A DNA stretch of 38,501 nucleotides from Ideonella azotifigens (GTDB lineage Bacteria > Pseudomonadota > Gammaproteobacteria > Burkholderiales > Burkholderiaceae_C), in NCBI RefSeq assembly GCF_006519715.1, contig NZ_VIDT01000004.1, positions 1-38,501 of the forward strand. The letters are read 5' to 3'. The notes beneath the pieces were generated by a model that searched no databases, was not told where the DNA came from, and saw only the letters and a program-made list of their open reading frames with translations. The translations under genes were made by a program, and so were the position numbers. Of this stretch, positions 7,200 through 16,424 are shown piece by piece. Positions within the stretch are counted from its first letter, which is position 1. Every line of letters begins with the position of its first letter.

Positions 7200-8612
7200 T
7201 CATGCTGTCGCGCGCCGCACGTCCGCGAAATCCAGCACATCGTCCAGCGTCTTGCGCAGCCGTGCCGCCATCAGTTCGAACTCTTCGGCCGTGAAGCACA
7301 GCGCCGGTGCGAAACCGAGGATGTTGTCGCCGAAGGACCGGAACACCAGCCCGTTGCGATAGCCGGTTGCGAAGACCCGGTCGGCAAGGCCCAGCGCAGG
7401 ATCGAATCGCGCCTTCGTCTGCTTGTTGCTGACCAGTTCCAGTGCGCCGAGCAGGCCTCGCTGGCGGGCCTCGCCCACCAGCGGGTGGTCGGCCAGGTTG
7501 GCCAGGACGCGCGCGAAATGCGGCGCCATGGCTTGCCCGTTGGCCAGCAGGCCGCCTTCTTCATAGAGCCGGATGACTTCGAGGCCCACCGCCGCGCTGA
7601 CCGGGTGTGCCGAGTAGGTCGTGCCGTGGCCGATCGGCACGCCCGCGGGCGCGCCGTCGGCGATGGTCTGGTAGATCTCGTCGGACATCAGCATCGCGCC
7701 CATGGGCACGTAGCCCGAGGTCAGCCCCTTGGCCATCGTCATCATGTCCGGGTCCACCCCCTCGGCCTCGCAGGCGAACATCGGCCCCGTCCTGCCGAAG
7801 CCCGTGATGACCTCGTCGGCCACGAAGAGGATGCCCAGTTCGCGGCATGCCTGGCGCATGGCCTTGAGCCAGCCCTCGGGCGGCACGATCACGCCGCCCG
7901 AGCCCTGCACCGGCTCGCAGAAGAAGGCGGCCACCTTGTCCTGGCCGATCTGCTGCACCGTGGCGCGCAGTTCCGCCACGGATGCGCTGATGATGGCCAG
8001 CGGATCGCTGCCCACCGCACTGCGGTAGGCGTATGGCGAGGCGATGTAGTGCTGTTCCGGCAGTGGCAGGCCGAAGCCGCGATGGAAGGCCGGCAGCGCC
8101 GTGAGGCCCGCGCCGAAGAACGACGAGCCGTGGTAGCCGCGCTCCAGCGAAATGAAGTGCCGGCGCTGCGTCTGGCCGCGGGCATGGTTGTACTGCGCGA
8201 TGAGCCTCACGGCGGCCTCGACCGCGTCGGAGCCGCTCAGCGTGAAGTACACGTGCTGGAGCGACGGTGGCGCGAGGTCGACCAGCTTGGCCGCCAGGCG
8301 CGCAGCGGGTTCGCTGCCGAAATGAAAGTACCCGGTGGCATACGGCAGCTTGCGCATCTGCTCGGTCGCGGCCTGCACGACCGATTCCTGTCCGTAGCCG
8401 GCGTTCACGCACCACAGGCCCGCGAACGCGTCCAGCAGTTCGTGTCCTTCGGTGTCTCGCAACCAGGCGCCCTTGCCGGATTGCAGCAGCGTGGCACCTC
8501 GCTTCTCGTGTGCACGCCAGGACGAAACAGGGTGGATCAGGTGCTCGCGATCGAGCTCAAGGGCGCTGGTTTGGGGAAGGGACAGGTGGGAACTGGAAGC
8601 GAGGGCCGACAT
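7200..8612 (-). CDS. Class III PLP-dependent aminotransferase (omega-transaminase type)
   Basis: A 470-residue fold-type I aminotransferase of class III, which moves the amino group of a diamine, omega-amino acid or amine to a keto acid such as pyruvate. The N-terminal 'HPVSSW' and 'WLRDTEGHELLDAFAGLWCV' segments, the cofactor loop 'LSGSDAVEAAVRL', the 'FVADEVITGFGRTG' strand with the cofactor-pairing aspartate, and Lys295 in 'TMAKGLTSGYVPMGA' are all present. The Shine-Dalgarno AAGG lies eight bases before the ATG. The sequence resembles SpuC/beta-alanine:pyruvate-type enzymes more than ornithine or acetylornithine aminotransferases. Together with the PuuB-like oxidase and the aldehyde dehydrogenase it suggests amine catabolism. 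Confidence 0.92.
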   Translation of the reverse strand: MSALASSSHLSLPQTSALELDREHLIHPVSSWRAHEKRGATLLQSGKGAWLRDTEGHELLDAFAGLWCVNAGYGQESVVQAATEQMRKLPYATGYFHFGSEPAARLAAKLVDLAPPSLQHVYFTLSGSDAVEAAVRLIAQYNHARGQTQRRHFISLERGYHGSSFFGAGLTALPAFHRGFGLPLPEQHYIASPYAYRSAVGSDPLAIISASVAELRATVQQIGQDKVAAFFCEPVQGSGGVIVPPEGWLKAMRQACRELGILFVADEVITGFGRTGPMFACEAEGVDPDMMTMAKGLTSGYVPMGAMLMSDEIYQTIADGAPAGVPIGHGTTYSAHPVSAAVGLEVIRLYEEGGLLANGQAMAPHFARVLANLADHPLVGEARQRGLLGALELVSNKQTKARFDPALGLADRVFATGYRNGLVFRSFGDNILGFAPALCFTAEEFELMAARLRKTLDDVLDFADVRRATA

Positions 8613-8655
8613 GCTGCACGCCTTTTGAAGGGATGCAAGGATCGTAGGTCGACCA

Positions 8656-8673
8656 CCGCAGCTTGTGCTGCGG
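8656..8673. promoter_or_regulatory. Perfect hairpin in the leader of the aminotransferase gene
   Basis: CCGCAGC and GCTGCGG form a 7-bp perfect inverted repeat around TTGT, in the 129-bp gap between the acetyltransferase and the aminotransferase, 44 bases before the latter's start. No U-tract follows on either strand, so an operator or leader hairpin is likelier than a terminator. Confidence 0.3.
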
Positions 8674-8741
8674 CAATGCGCGGGAAAACCGCTGGAGGAA
8701 ATCGTTATGGCGACAGCGGCGGCAGATCGTGCCTTGCGGCC

Positions 8742-9629
8742 TCAGCCGAGCGACTGGCTCAGCAGGGCAAATGACCGGATGGCACCGGAGGCCGCCACTG
8801 CGCCTTTGGTCATGGGGATGGCCATGGCCACCCGCCGCAGGCCCAAGCCTTCGACCCACTCGATCAGTTCCCCGTTCGCCCGCACGTCCACGCGCAGGAA
8901 CTTGCCTGCAGCGAGCCGCGTGAAGTGGGCGATCAGCGCCTTGGCGCCGTGCAGATCGGGCGCGATGACCGGCCCGATCACCAAGCCCCGGCCGAAACGA
9001 CGCATGACGGCAAAGCCGACCGCCTCCATGTCCCGATCCAGCACGACGATCTCACCTTGATCCAGCAGCATCCGCAAGGCGCGCTCGCGCGGCATGCCCA
9101 TCGCTTGCAGGTCAAGTGCTGCCAGCCTCGGAGGGTCGTTGCGGCCCGCAGGGCGCAGCCGCTCGCCGGGCAGGAAGCTCATCAGCGGCGCCGGGGAGGC
9201 GATCCCCTGGTGCTGGCGCACGTCTCCAGTGCTGACGAAGCCCGAGCGCTCGTAGAGGCCCAGCCCCTCTGTGGTCGCGTGCAGCGAGACATCACGGTCC
9301 TCGAGGCCCTCGAGCAGGGTCTGCATGATGCGCGTTCCGATGCGCTGACCCTGGTACCGCTGCGTGACGATGATCATGCCAAGCGTCGCGTGGCGCTCGC
9401 CCCACTTCCAGCGCATGCCGGTGCCGATGACCTGGCCGTCGCGCTCGGCGACGAATCCCTGCCCGAGCGTGGACGCGATGTGCCAGTCCATGGAGCGATG
9501 TGGCCACTGCACTTCGACGGACAGGGCGTGCGCCGCATCCAGGTCGTCGACGTGAAGCGGCCGCATCAGGACGCCGTCAGCGACCGCGGGCGATGGGAAT
9601 GTGCGCAGCGACAAGAAGAACTCCCGCAT
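8742..9629 (-). CDS. Two-domain GNAT-family N-acetyltransferase
   Basis: A 295-residue protein. Residues about 20-140 form a GNAT acetyl-CoA-binding domain; 'IIVTQRYQGQRIGTRIMQ' is motif A with its pyrophosphate-binding R/Q-x-x-G-x-G/A pattern, and 'GLYERSGF' is motif B. Residues about 165-295 resemble the second, shorter acetyltransferase-like domain seen in YitH-type proteins ('VVLDRDMEAVGFAVMRR', 'RVDVRANGELIEWVEGLGL'). The ATG at 9629 has little Shine-Dalgarno, but no better start fits the domain. The gene is divergent from the FAD oxidase and on the same strand as the aminotransferase; it could acetylate an amine of that pathway, though this is a guess. Confidence 0.85.
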   Translation of the reverse strand: MREFFLSLRTFPSPAVADGVLMRPLHVDDLDAAHALSVEVQWPHRSMDWHIASTLGQGFVAERDGQVIGTGMRWKWGERHATLGMIIVTQRYQGQRIGTRIMQTLLEGLEDRDVSLHATTEGLGLYERSGFVSTGDVRQHQGIASPAPLMSFLPGERLRPAGRNDPPRLAALDLQAMGMPRERALRMLLDQGEIVVLDRDMEAVGFAVMRRFGRGLVIGPVIAPDLHGAKALIAHFTRLAAGKFLRVDVRANGELIEWVEGLGLRRVAMAIPMTKGAVAASGAIRSFALLSQSLG

Positions 9630-9944
9630 TTTTCATTGAGCATGGTTTCTCGCACAACGGGTGACAGGAATCTAGGAGATTCTTGGCGCCCACGCTGGCA
9701 GAAGGACCACGGCACGAAATGCTGCCCGGACTCGCGGAGAGCATCAAAAAGGTGCCTCAGCATGTTCTGCGGGGCATCTTGGTGCGCGGTGCGCCGTTCG
9801 GGGGACGCGCATGCACAGCATGCCGAGCGGGCCGTCACATTCAGCAGTTTTCACCTGGCTCGCTGCGGCAATCGCCACAACCTCCTACGGGCTGCGTGCT
9901 CCAATTTCTTCGTTGCCAGACCCTCAACCACATCTTCCCAACGC
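9630..9944. other. Divergent intergenic region with a 15-bp inverted repeat
   Basis: 315 bases between the acetyltransferase (minus) and the FAD oxidase (plus). Short open frames here have no family features. The one clear element is GAATCT-AGG-AGATTC at 9668-9682, a perfect 6-bp inverted repeat about 40 bases from the acetyltransferase start, a plausible operator for a divergent promoter. I see no riboswitch or small RNA that I can name, and no Shine-Dalgarno before the oxidase ATG. Confidence 0.4.
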
Positions 9945-11228
9945 ATGAAGCTGGACTCCTACTGGACGGCCACCGCAACCGCGCATTCCGTGCTGGAAAA
10001 GCCCTTGCCCGCGCGCGCCGACGTGGCGATCGTGGGTGGCGGCTTCACGGGCCTGTCCGCAGCGGTGGCCCTTGGCAGGCGCGGCGCGCGCGTGGTGGTG
10101 CTGGAGGCCGGCGCGATGGCGGGCGAGGCTTCGGGGCGCAACGGTGGCCATGTCAACAACGGGCTCGCTGTCGACTACGCCACGCTGGCGGCAAGCGTCG
10201 GCACCGAGCGCGCGAGCGCCTGGTATCGCGCCTACGACGCAGCGGTCGACTCGGTGGCACGCATCGTGCGGGAAGAGCGCATCGATTGCAATTTCCTGCG
10301 GAACGGCAAGCTCAAATTGGCCGCACGCGCTTCCGATTACGACACCCTGGCCAGAGGCTTCGACCGCCTGCACCGCGAAGTGGATTGCGACGTCGAGTTG
10401 CTGGATGCCGCAGCGATCCGCGACGAGATCCAGAGCGAGCGCTTCGTGGGCGGGCTGCTGCAAAAGCGCAGCGCGCAGATGCACATGGGTCGCTTCGGCG
10501 CTGGCCTCGCGCAAGCGGCAGAGCGTCATGGTGCCGAGTTGCATGCGCAGACCGAAGTGCGCCGCCTGGAGCGGGTGCGCGGGCAGGTGCACAGGCTGCA
10601 CACGGACCGTGGCGTGGTCGAGGCCGATCAGGTGCTGGTCGCCACCGGTGCCACGATGCATGGCAGCTATCCGTCGTTCGGCTTCTGGCGCCGTCGGATC
10701 GTGCCGATCGGCAGCTTCATCATCGTGACCGAGCCGCTGGGGCATGAACTCGCGCGTCGCATTCTGCCGGGCATCCGCACTTACACAACGGCAGCGCACA
10801 TCCACAACTATTTCCGCCTCACGCCCGATGATCGGCTCGTCTTCGGCGGCCGTGCGCGCTTTGCGATGTCCAGCCCCAACTCGGACGCGAAGAGTGGCCA
10901 CATCCTGCGCGAGGCCATGACCTGGGTGTTCCCGCAACTGTCGAAGACGCGCATCGACTACTGCTGGGGCGGCATGGTCGACATGAGCCGCGACCGGCTG
11001 CCGCACGCCGGCGAGCATCGGGGTCTGTACTACGCGATGGGCTACAGCGGGCACGGCACGCAGATGTCCGTGCACATGGGGCAGTGCATGGCCGACGTGA
11101 TGGCGGGCGATTCCGCTGCCAACCCGTGGCGCGACCTGGCGTGGCCGGCCATCCCGGGGCACTTCGGGCCGCCGTGGTTCCTGCCGTTGGTGGGTGCCTA
11201 TTTCAAGCTGAAGGACGCGCTGCGCTGA
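9945..11228 (+). CDS. FAD-dependent oxidoreductase, PuuB (gamma-glutamylputrescine oxidase)-like
   Basis: A 427-residue DAO-fold flavoenzyme. After 'SYWTATA', a short N-terminal segment typical of PuuB/OrdL-like oxidases, comes the FAD-binding GxGxxG at Gly31/Gly33/Gly36 in 'AIVGGGFTGLSAAVALG', then the 'GRNGGHVNNG' flavin loop and the C-terminal 'YYAMGYSGHGTQMSVHMG' motif. Such enzymes oxidise gamma-glutamylputrescine or related amines to aldehydes with release of ammonia and hydrogen peroxide. The long open frame upstream of ATG 9945 is a shadow of the acetyltransferase. The gene starts a plus-strand run with the peptide-type ABC importer 57 bases downstream, so the importer may bring in its substrate. 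No puuA or puuD gene is visible. Confidence 0.88.
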   Translation: MKLDSYWTATATAHSVLEKPLPARADVAIVGGGFTGLSAAVALGRRGARVVVLEAGAMAGEASGRNGGHVNNGLAVDYATLAASVGTERASAWYRAYDAAVDSVARIVREERIDCNFLRNGKLKLAARASDYDTLARGFDRLHREVDCDVELLDAAAIRDEIQSERFVGGLLQKRSAQMHMGRFGAGLAQAAERHGAELHAQTEVRRLERVRGQVHRLHTDRGVVEADQVLVATGATMHGSYPSFGFWRRRIVPIGSFIIVTEPLGHELARRILPGIRTYTTAAHIHNYFRLTPDDRLVFGGRARFAMSSPNSDAKSGHILREAMTWVFPQLSKTRIDYCWGGMVDMSRDRLPHAGEHRGLYYAMGYSGHGTQMSVHMGQCMADVMAGDSAANPWRDLAWPAIPGHFGPPWFLPLVGAYFKLKDALR

Positions 11229-11285
11229 CGCGCGCGGCCGACCTGACGAATCGTTGACCTGAAATCAGTCGAAGGAAATCGCATC

Positions 11286-12908
11286 GTGAACAAGCCCATT
11301 GCTCCGCCGCAGGACCTGATCGGTTCCGAAGACAGTTCGCGCCTGCTCGACGCCCTCCGGCGTGGCGCGACGCGCCGGGACCTGCTGGCGATGCTGATGG
11401 GCGGCGGCATGCAGGTGGCGCTGGCGACCACGGCTGCTGGGTGGGCCACCACGGCTCAGGCCGAGACGCCGCGGCGCGGCGGACGACTGCGCGTCGCAGG
11501 AGCGTCTTCGTCGATCAACGACACGCTGGATCCAGCACGACAGGCAAGCCAGTCGGACTACATCCGGTGCAACATGTTCTACAACGGCCTGACGGTGCTG
11601 GACAACGCGCTCGTCGCGCAGCCCGCCCTGGCGGAATCGTTCTCGCACCAGAAGGCCACGCTGTGGACCTTCAAGCTGCGCAAGGGTGTGCAGTTCCACG
11701 ACGGCAGGGCACTGACGCCGGCCGACGTCGTGTTCTCGCTGAACCGCCACAAGGATCCCGCGGTCGCGTCGCGCGCGAAGACGCTTGCCGACGAGATCGA
11801 AGAAGTGCGCCAGAGCGGGCCGAACGAAGTGCAGGTCCGGCTGAAGACCGCGAACGCCGACTTCCCGGCCATTCTTGGCACCTACCATTTCAAGGTCGTG
11901 CCCGATGGCACGACCGACTTCAGCAAGGGCATCGGCACAGGACCGTTCAAGTGCAAGGAATTCAAGCCGGGCGGTCGCTCGCTGGCGGTGCGCAACGAGT
12001 CGTACTGGCGGCCTGATCGCCCGTACCTCGACGAGATCGAATATGTCGGCATCGGCGACGAATCGGCTCGCGTCAACGCCTTGCTGTCGGGCGGCCTGGA
12101 CCTCGTGGCTGCCGTCGATCCGCGTTCCAGCCAGCGCATCGGCCAGACGCCTGGCTACGGCGTGTTCGTCGCGCCGTCGGGGCAGTACAGCGACCTGGTC
12201 ATGCGCCGGGACAATGGACCGGGCAGCAATCCGGATTTCGTGCTGGCGATGAAGCACCTGTTCAATCGGGAGCAGATGCGCAAGTCGATCGCCTTGGGCA
12301 ACGCGGCCATCGGCAACGACCAGCCCATCGACCCGACCAACCGCTATTTCAACGCCGCGCTGCCGCAGCGCGCGTTCGACCTCGACAAGGCGAAGTTCCA
12401 CTTGCGCAAGTCCGGCCTGGGCAGCGGCGCCATTCCCATCGTCGCGTCTCCTGCGGCCACCTATTCGGTCGAGATGGCGCTGGTGCTGCAGCAGACGGCG
12501 CGCCAGATCGGCCTGAATCTCGAGGTCAAGCGCATGCCGGCCGACGGCTACTGGTCGAACCATTGGATGAAGAGCCCCATCGGCTTTGGCAACACCAACC
12601 CGCGTGCAACGGCGGACATCCTCTTCACGCAGTTCTTCAAGTCCGACGCGACCTGGAACGAGTCCGGCTGGAAGAGCGAGCAGTTCGACCAGCTTCTGCT
12701 GGCGGCGCGCGGCGAGGCAGACGAGGCCAGGCGCAAGAGCCTGTACGGCGACATGCAGGTGCTGGTGCACGAGCAGGGTGGCGTGGGCATTCCGCTGTTC
12801 ATCTCCAGCCTGGACGCTCACTCGTCCAAGGTGCGCGGCTTCGTGCCCATGCCGCTTGGCGGGATGATGGGCACCGCGTTCGCCGAGCACCTCTGGCTCG
12901 CGGCCTGA
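11286..12908 (+). CDS. Tat-exported family 5 solute-binding protein of a peptide-type ABC importer
   Basis: A 540-residue periplasmic binding protein of the DppA/OppA family. It starts at GTG with a purine-rich Shine-Dalgarno upstream. Residues 25-60 form a twin-arginine signal: 'ATRRDLLAMLMG', a hydrophobic stretch and a probable Ala-x-Ala cleavage after 'TTAQA'. The mature protein begins 'RRGGRLRVAG', and has the family pattern 'LWTFKLRKGVQFHDGRALT' followed by 'ADVVFSLNR'. It delivers peptides, amine conjugates or opine-like compounds to the permeases encoded next. Tat rather than Sec export means it is folded in the cytoplasm. It sits between the oxidase and permease genes in one transcriptional direction. 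Confidence 0.94.
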   Translation: MNKPIAPPQDLIGSEDSSRLLDALRRGATRRDLLAMLMGGGMQVALATTAAGWATTAQAETPRRGGRLRVAGASSSINDTLDPARQASQSDYIRCNMFYNGLTVLDNALVAQPALAESFSHQKATLWTFKLRKGVQFHDGRALTPADVVFSLNRHKDPAVASRAKTLADEIEEVRQSGPNEVQVRLKTANADFPAILGTYHFKVVPDGTTDFSKGIGTGPFKCKEFKPGGRSLAVRNESYWRPDRPYLDEIEYVGIGDESARVNALLSGGLDLVAAVDPRSSQRIGQTPGYGVFVAPSGQYSDLVMRRDNGPGSNPDFVLAMKHLFNREQMRKSIALGNAAIGNDQPIDPTNRYFNAALPQRAFDLDKAKFHLRKSGLGSGAIPIVASPAATYSVEMALVLQQTARQIGLNLEVKRMPADGYWSNHWMKSPIGFGNTNPRATADILFTQFFKSDATWNESGWKSEQFDQLLLAARGEADEARRKSLYGDMQVLVHEQGGVGIPLFISSLDAHSSKVRGFVPMPLGGMMGTAFAEHLWLAA

Positions 12909-12931
12909 GGGCTTCAGGCCTCGTGCGCATC

Positions 12932-13888
12932 ATGAATCTCCTCCTCGCCCGCCTCATTGCCCAGCGAGTCGGCACGGCGCTGCTGTCCTTGCTCGCGGTC
13001 TCGGTCATCGTCTTCGCGATCACCGTGCTGCTGCCTGGCGACGCCGCGCAGCAGCAGCTAGGGCAGGAGGCCACGCCCGAGACGCTGGCCGCCCTGCGCC
13101 TGGAGATGGGGCTGACGCAGTCCGGGCCCGAGCGGTATGGGCACTGGTTGCTGGGCATGCTCAAGGGCGCACCGGGCCAGTCGCTGGTCAGCGGGCAAGG
13201 TGTGGCCGAGATGATCGGCGAGCGCCTGCCCAATTCGCTGCTGCTGGCGCTCATCACCGCGGCCATCTCGGTGCCGCTGGCGCTCGGCCTGGGCATCGCT
13301 TCCGCGGTCTGGCGGGGAACGTGGTTTGATCGCGTCGTGACCGTCGGCGCCGTCGCGGTGGTGTCGGTGCCGGAGTTCCTGGTCGCGACCCTGGCCGTGC
13401 TGGTCTTCGCCGTGGAGCTGAAATGGCTCCCGGCCCTCTCGTATGTGAACGACATCGCGTCGGTGGGGCAACTGCTCAAGGCGTATGCACTCCCCGTTCT
13501 CTGCCTGTGCTGCGTGATCGTGGCGCAGATGATGCGGATGACGCGCGCTGCCGTCATCGACCAGCTGCGTGCGCCCTACATCGAAATGGTGCTGCTCAAG
13601 GGCGCCAGGCGCAGCCGCATGGTGCTGGCGCACGCGCTGCCCAACGCCGTCGGCCCGATCGCCAACGCGGTCGCGCTGAGCCTGTCGTACCTGCTGGGCG
13701 GAGTGATCATCGTCGAGACCATCTTCAACTATCCCGGCGTGGCCAAGCTGATGATCGAAGGCGTGACCCAGCGCGACATGCCGCTGGTGCAGGCATGCGC
13801 CATGCTGTTCTGCGCCGCCTACCTGATGCTGGTGACCGCGGCCGACATCTTCGGCATCCTCTCCAATCCCCGCCTGCGCCACCCATGA
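12932..13888 (+). CDS. ABC transporter permease, DppB type
   Basis: A 318-residue inner-membrane permease with about six transmembrane helices. It begins 'LIAQRVGTALLSLLAVSVIV', the standard first helix of DppB/OppB proteins, and carries the 'LPGDAA' loop. The EAA coupling loop, which contacts the ATPase, is around 'YIEMVLLKGARRSRMVLAHA' (residues about 210-230). I chose ATG 12932; GTG 12923 three codons upstream is possible. The stop overlaps the next permease start as ATGA. Confidence 0.93.
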   Translation: MNLLLARLIAQRVGTALLSLLAVSVIVFAITVLLPGDAAQQQLGQEATPETLAALRLEMGLTQSGPERYGHWLLGMLKGAPGQSLVSGQGVAEMIGERLPNSLLLALITAAISVPLALGLGIASAVWRGTWFDRVVTVGAVAVVSVPEFLVATLAVLVFAVELKWLPALSYVNDIASVGQLLKAYALPVLCLCCVIVAQMMRMTRAAVIDQLRAPYIEMVLLKGARRSRMVLAHALPNAVGPIANAVALSLSYLLGGVIIVETIFNYPGVAKLMIEGVTQRDMPLVQACAMLFCAAYLMLVTAADIFGILSNPRLRHP

Positions 13889-14772
13889 ACAAGCCCTCGA
13901 GTCCCGCTCCAGCCGCCTGCTTGCAGTCCGCCGCGGCCGCCGCCGCCGGCACGCCGCCCGAGCGGCATTGGCGCATTCCTGCTGCCGGCGTGATCGGCCT
14001 GGCCGTCATCTTTCTGTGGATGGCGGCGGCCGTGTTCGGCCCATGGATGCTGGCGGCGGACTCGGGCGACATGAGCGACGCCGCGGTCTTCGCGCCGATG
14101 GGGGGCGCCCATTGGCTGGGCACCGACTACCTGGGGCGCGACGTGCTCAGCCGCATCGTCGAGGGCGCGCGCTACACGGTGGGCGTGGCGCTGGCTGCCA
14201 CGCTGTGCGCCAGCGTTGCCGGTACCACGCTGGCGCTGCTGGCGGCTGCCCGGGGCGGCATGATCGACGCCCTGATCAGCCGCTCGCTCGACACCCTGGT
14301 CTCGGTCCCGAGCAAGATGTTCGCGCTGCTGATGGTCGCGGCGTTCGGAGCGTCCGTGTCCATGCTGGTGCTGATCGCCGCCATCGTCTACGCGCCGGGC
14401 GCCTACCGCATCGCGCGGGCGCTGGCGGTCAACATCGGCGCGATGGACTACGTCACCGTGGCCCGCACGCGGGGCGAGGGAACCTGGTACGTGATGCGCC
14501 GCGAGATCCTGCCCAACATCGCCGGGCCCATGCTGTCCGACCTGGGGCTGCGTTTTGTCTACGTGGTGCTGCTGCTGGCCGGCATGAGTTTCCTGGGCGT
14601 GGGCATTCAGCCGCCTGACGCGGACTGGGGCTCGCTGGTGCGCGAGAACATCGGTGGCCTGTCCGAGGCGGCGCCGGCCATCATCGCCCCGGCCCTGGCC
14701 ATTGCCAGCCTGACCATTGCCGTCAACCTCGCGATCGACGCCTTGGGCGGCTCGCACCGCCGGTCGGAGTGA
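13885..14772 (+). CDS. ABC transporter permease, DppC type
   Basis: A 295-residue permease pairing with the DppB-type protein. An alanine/proline-rich cytoplasmic N-terminus of about 28 residues precedes the first helix. The DppC landmark 'HWLGTDYLGRDVLSRIVEGA' is followed by five further helices. The EAA loop is 'YVTVARTRGEGTWYVMRREI', and the 'SFLGVGIQPPDADWG' segment near the end is typical. It is joined by 4-bp overlaps to both neighbours (ATGA before, GTGA after), so the three membrane and ATPase genes are translationally coupled. Confidence 0.94.
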   Translation: MNKPSSPAPAACLQSAAAAAAGTPPERHWRIPAAGVIGLAVIFLWMAAAVFGPWMLAADSGDMSDAAVFAPMGGAHWLGTDYLGRDVLSRIVEGARYTVGVALAATLCASVAGTTLALLAAARGGMIDALISRSLDTLVSVPSKMFALLMVAAFGASVSMLVLIAAIVYAPGAYRIARALAVNIGAMDYVTVARTRGEGTWYVMRREILPNIAGPMLSDLGLRFVYVVLLLAGMSFLGVGIQPPDADWGSLVRENIGGLSEAAPAIIAPALAIASLTIAVNLAIDALGGSHRRSE

Positions 14773-16424
14773 GCGAAAACATGGGAGCTTCCGTTTCAGT
14801 GCAGGGCCTGCGCATCGTCGCGGGCGAGGGCGATGCCGGGCAGGTGATCGTCCACGACCTCAGCTTCGCGGTGAAGCCGGGCGAGGTGCTGGCCCTGATC
14901 GGCGAGTCCGGCTCCGGCAAGACCACCACCGCGCTGGCGCTGATGGGCTATGCCCGCGAGGGATGCCGCATTGCCGCAGGGACGGTCGACATCGGTGGCG
15001 TGGACGTCCTGTCGCTCGATGGCGAGGGACAGCGCCGCCTGCGCGGCCGCACGGTGGCCTATGTGGCGCAGAGCGCGGCCCAGTCCTTCGACCCATCGCG
15101 CACGCTGATCGACCAGGTGACAGAGCCGGCGCGCATCCACGGCCTCATGTCGCCTGCGGCGGCAAAGGCCAAGGCGCTCGCGCTGTTCCATGAGCTGGCC
15201 TTGCCCGACCCGGATCACATTGGCGAGCGCTACCCGCATCAGGTCTCCGGCGGCCAGCTGCAGCGCATCATGGCGGCGATGGCGCTGATCACGGACCCTG
15301 ACCTGATCATCCTGGACGAGCCCACCACGGCGCTCGACGTCACCACGCAGATCGAAGTGCTGCGGGCCTTCCGGCGCGTGGTCCGTGAGCGGCGAGCCAC
15401 GGCCGTCTACGTGAGCCACGACCTCGCGGTGGTGGCGCAGATGGCCGACCACATCCTCGTGCTGCGCGAGGGCCGCATGCGGGAGTGGGGCGGCACGAAC
15501 CGCGTCATCACTGCTCCGCAGGACGACTACACCCGTCGCCTGCTGGCGGCAGCCCGGCCCGAAGTGCAGGAAGTCGCGCCTGCGCGCGGCGAAACCGAGC
15601 TGCTGCTCGAGGTGCGTGACCTGGCCGCAGGCTACGGGCCGCTCGACGCTGCCGGCAGGCACCAGGTGCCTATCCTGCAGGACATCCAGCTGCGCCTGCA
15701 TCGTGGGCAGGCCATCGGCGTGATCGGCGAATCGGGCTCCGGCAAGACCACGCTGGCGCGCGCCATCGCGGGGCTGGTGAAGCCCTCCGGCGGCAGCATC
15801 CTGTTCAACGGCAGCTACCTGGCGCCCACGCTGGCCAATCGGCGGAAGGACGAGCTGCGGCGCATCCAGATCGTGTTCCAGATGGCCGACACCGCGCTCA
15901 ATCCCGCGCACACGATAGAGGCGATCCTGGCGCGGCCGCTGCAGTTCTTCCATGGCCTGCGTGGCGCGCCGCTGCAGGCGCGCATTGGCGAATTGCTCGA
16001 TCTCGTGAAGCTCCCGCAGTCCCTGCGTCAGCGCCGGCCCAGCGGCCTGTCTGGCGGCCAGAAGCAACGCGTCAGCCTGGCCCGCGCACTGGCCGCCAAG
16101 CCGGACCTGATTCTTTGCGACGAGGTCACCTCTGCGCTCGACACCGTGGTGGGTGCCGCCATCCTGGAACTGATCGCCGACCTGCGCCGCACGCTGGGCG
16201 TGTCCTTCCTGTTCATCAGCCACGACATGCACACGGTGCGTGCCGTGTGCGATGAGATCGTGGTGATGCAAGGCGGCCGCAAGCTCACGCAGATCGCGCG
16301 CGCGGACTATGCGCGCGGGCCGCATCACCCGTACTACGAATTGCTGTCGCGCTCGGTTCCGGAATTGCGTACCGGCTGGCTGGACGAGCTGCCGGCAACG
16401 GACGCGCCCGAGCTGGCTGTTTGA
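14769..16424 (+). CDS. Fused double ATP-binding protein of the peptide-type ABC importer (DppD-DppF fusion)
   Basis: A 551-residue protein with two complete ABC ATPase domains. Domain 1 has Walker A 'GESGSGKTTTALALMG' (Lys51), signature 'VSGGQLQRIM' and Walker B 'LIILDEPTTALD'. Domain 2 has Walker A 'GESGSGKTTLARAIAG' (Lys326), signature 'LSGGQKQRVSLARAL' and 'LILCDEVTSALD', in which the Pro of the usual DEPTS is Val. One gene thus replaces separate dppD and dppF, as in YejF/GsiA-like importers. The start is GTG 14769, overlapping the permease stop; ATG 14781 is the alternative. It powers uptake through the two upstream permeases. Confidence 0.94.
   Translation: MSENMGASVSVQGLRIVAGEGDAGQVIVHDLSFAVKPGEVLALIGESGSGKTTTALALMGYAREGCRIAAGTVDIGGVDVLSLDGEGQRRLRGRTVAYVAQSAAQSFDPSRTLIDQVTEPARIHGLMSPAAAKAKALALFHELALPDPDHIGERYPHQVSGGQLQRIMAAMALITDPDLIILDEPTTALDVTTQIEVLRAFRRVVRERRATAVYVSHDLAVVAQMADHILVLREGRMREWGGTNRVITAPQDDYTRRLLAAARPEVQEVAPARGETELLLEVRDLAAGYGPLDAAGRHQVPILQDIQLRLHRGQAIGVIGESGSGKTTLARAIAGLVKPSGGSILFNGSYLAPTLANRRKDELRRIQIVFQMADTALNPAHTIEAILARPLQFFHGLRGAPLQARIGELLDLVKLPQSLRQRRPSGLSGGQKQRVSLARALAAKPDLILCDEVTSALDTVVGAAILELIADLRRTLGVSFLFISHDMHTVRAVCDEIVVMQGGRKLTQIARADYARGPHHPYYELLSRSVPELRTGWLDELPATDAPELAV

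Noticed and set aside
8925-9944. Long N-terminal extension of the FAD oxidase frame
   Set aside because: The first 340 codons overlap the acetyltransferase on the other strand and have no domain features; the enzyme family begins at ATG 9945.
11265-12890. 541-codon open frame on the minus strand
   Set aside because: It mirrors the solute-binding protein gene, whose product has clear family motifs; long antisense frames are expected in GC-rich DNA.
14796-16328. 510-codon open frame on the minus strand
   Set aside because: Shadow of the double ATPase gene; His/Arg/Gln-rich translation with no recognisable domain.
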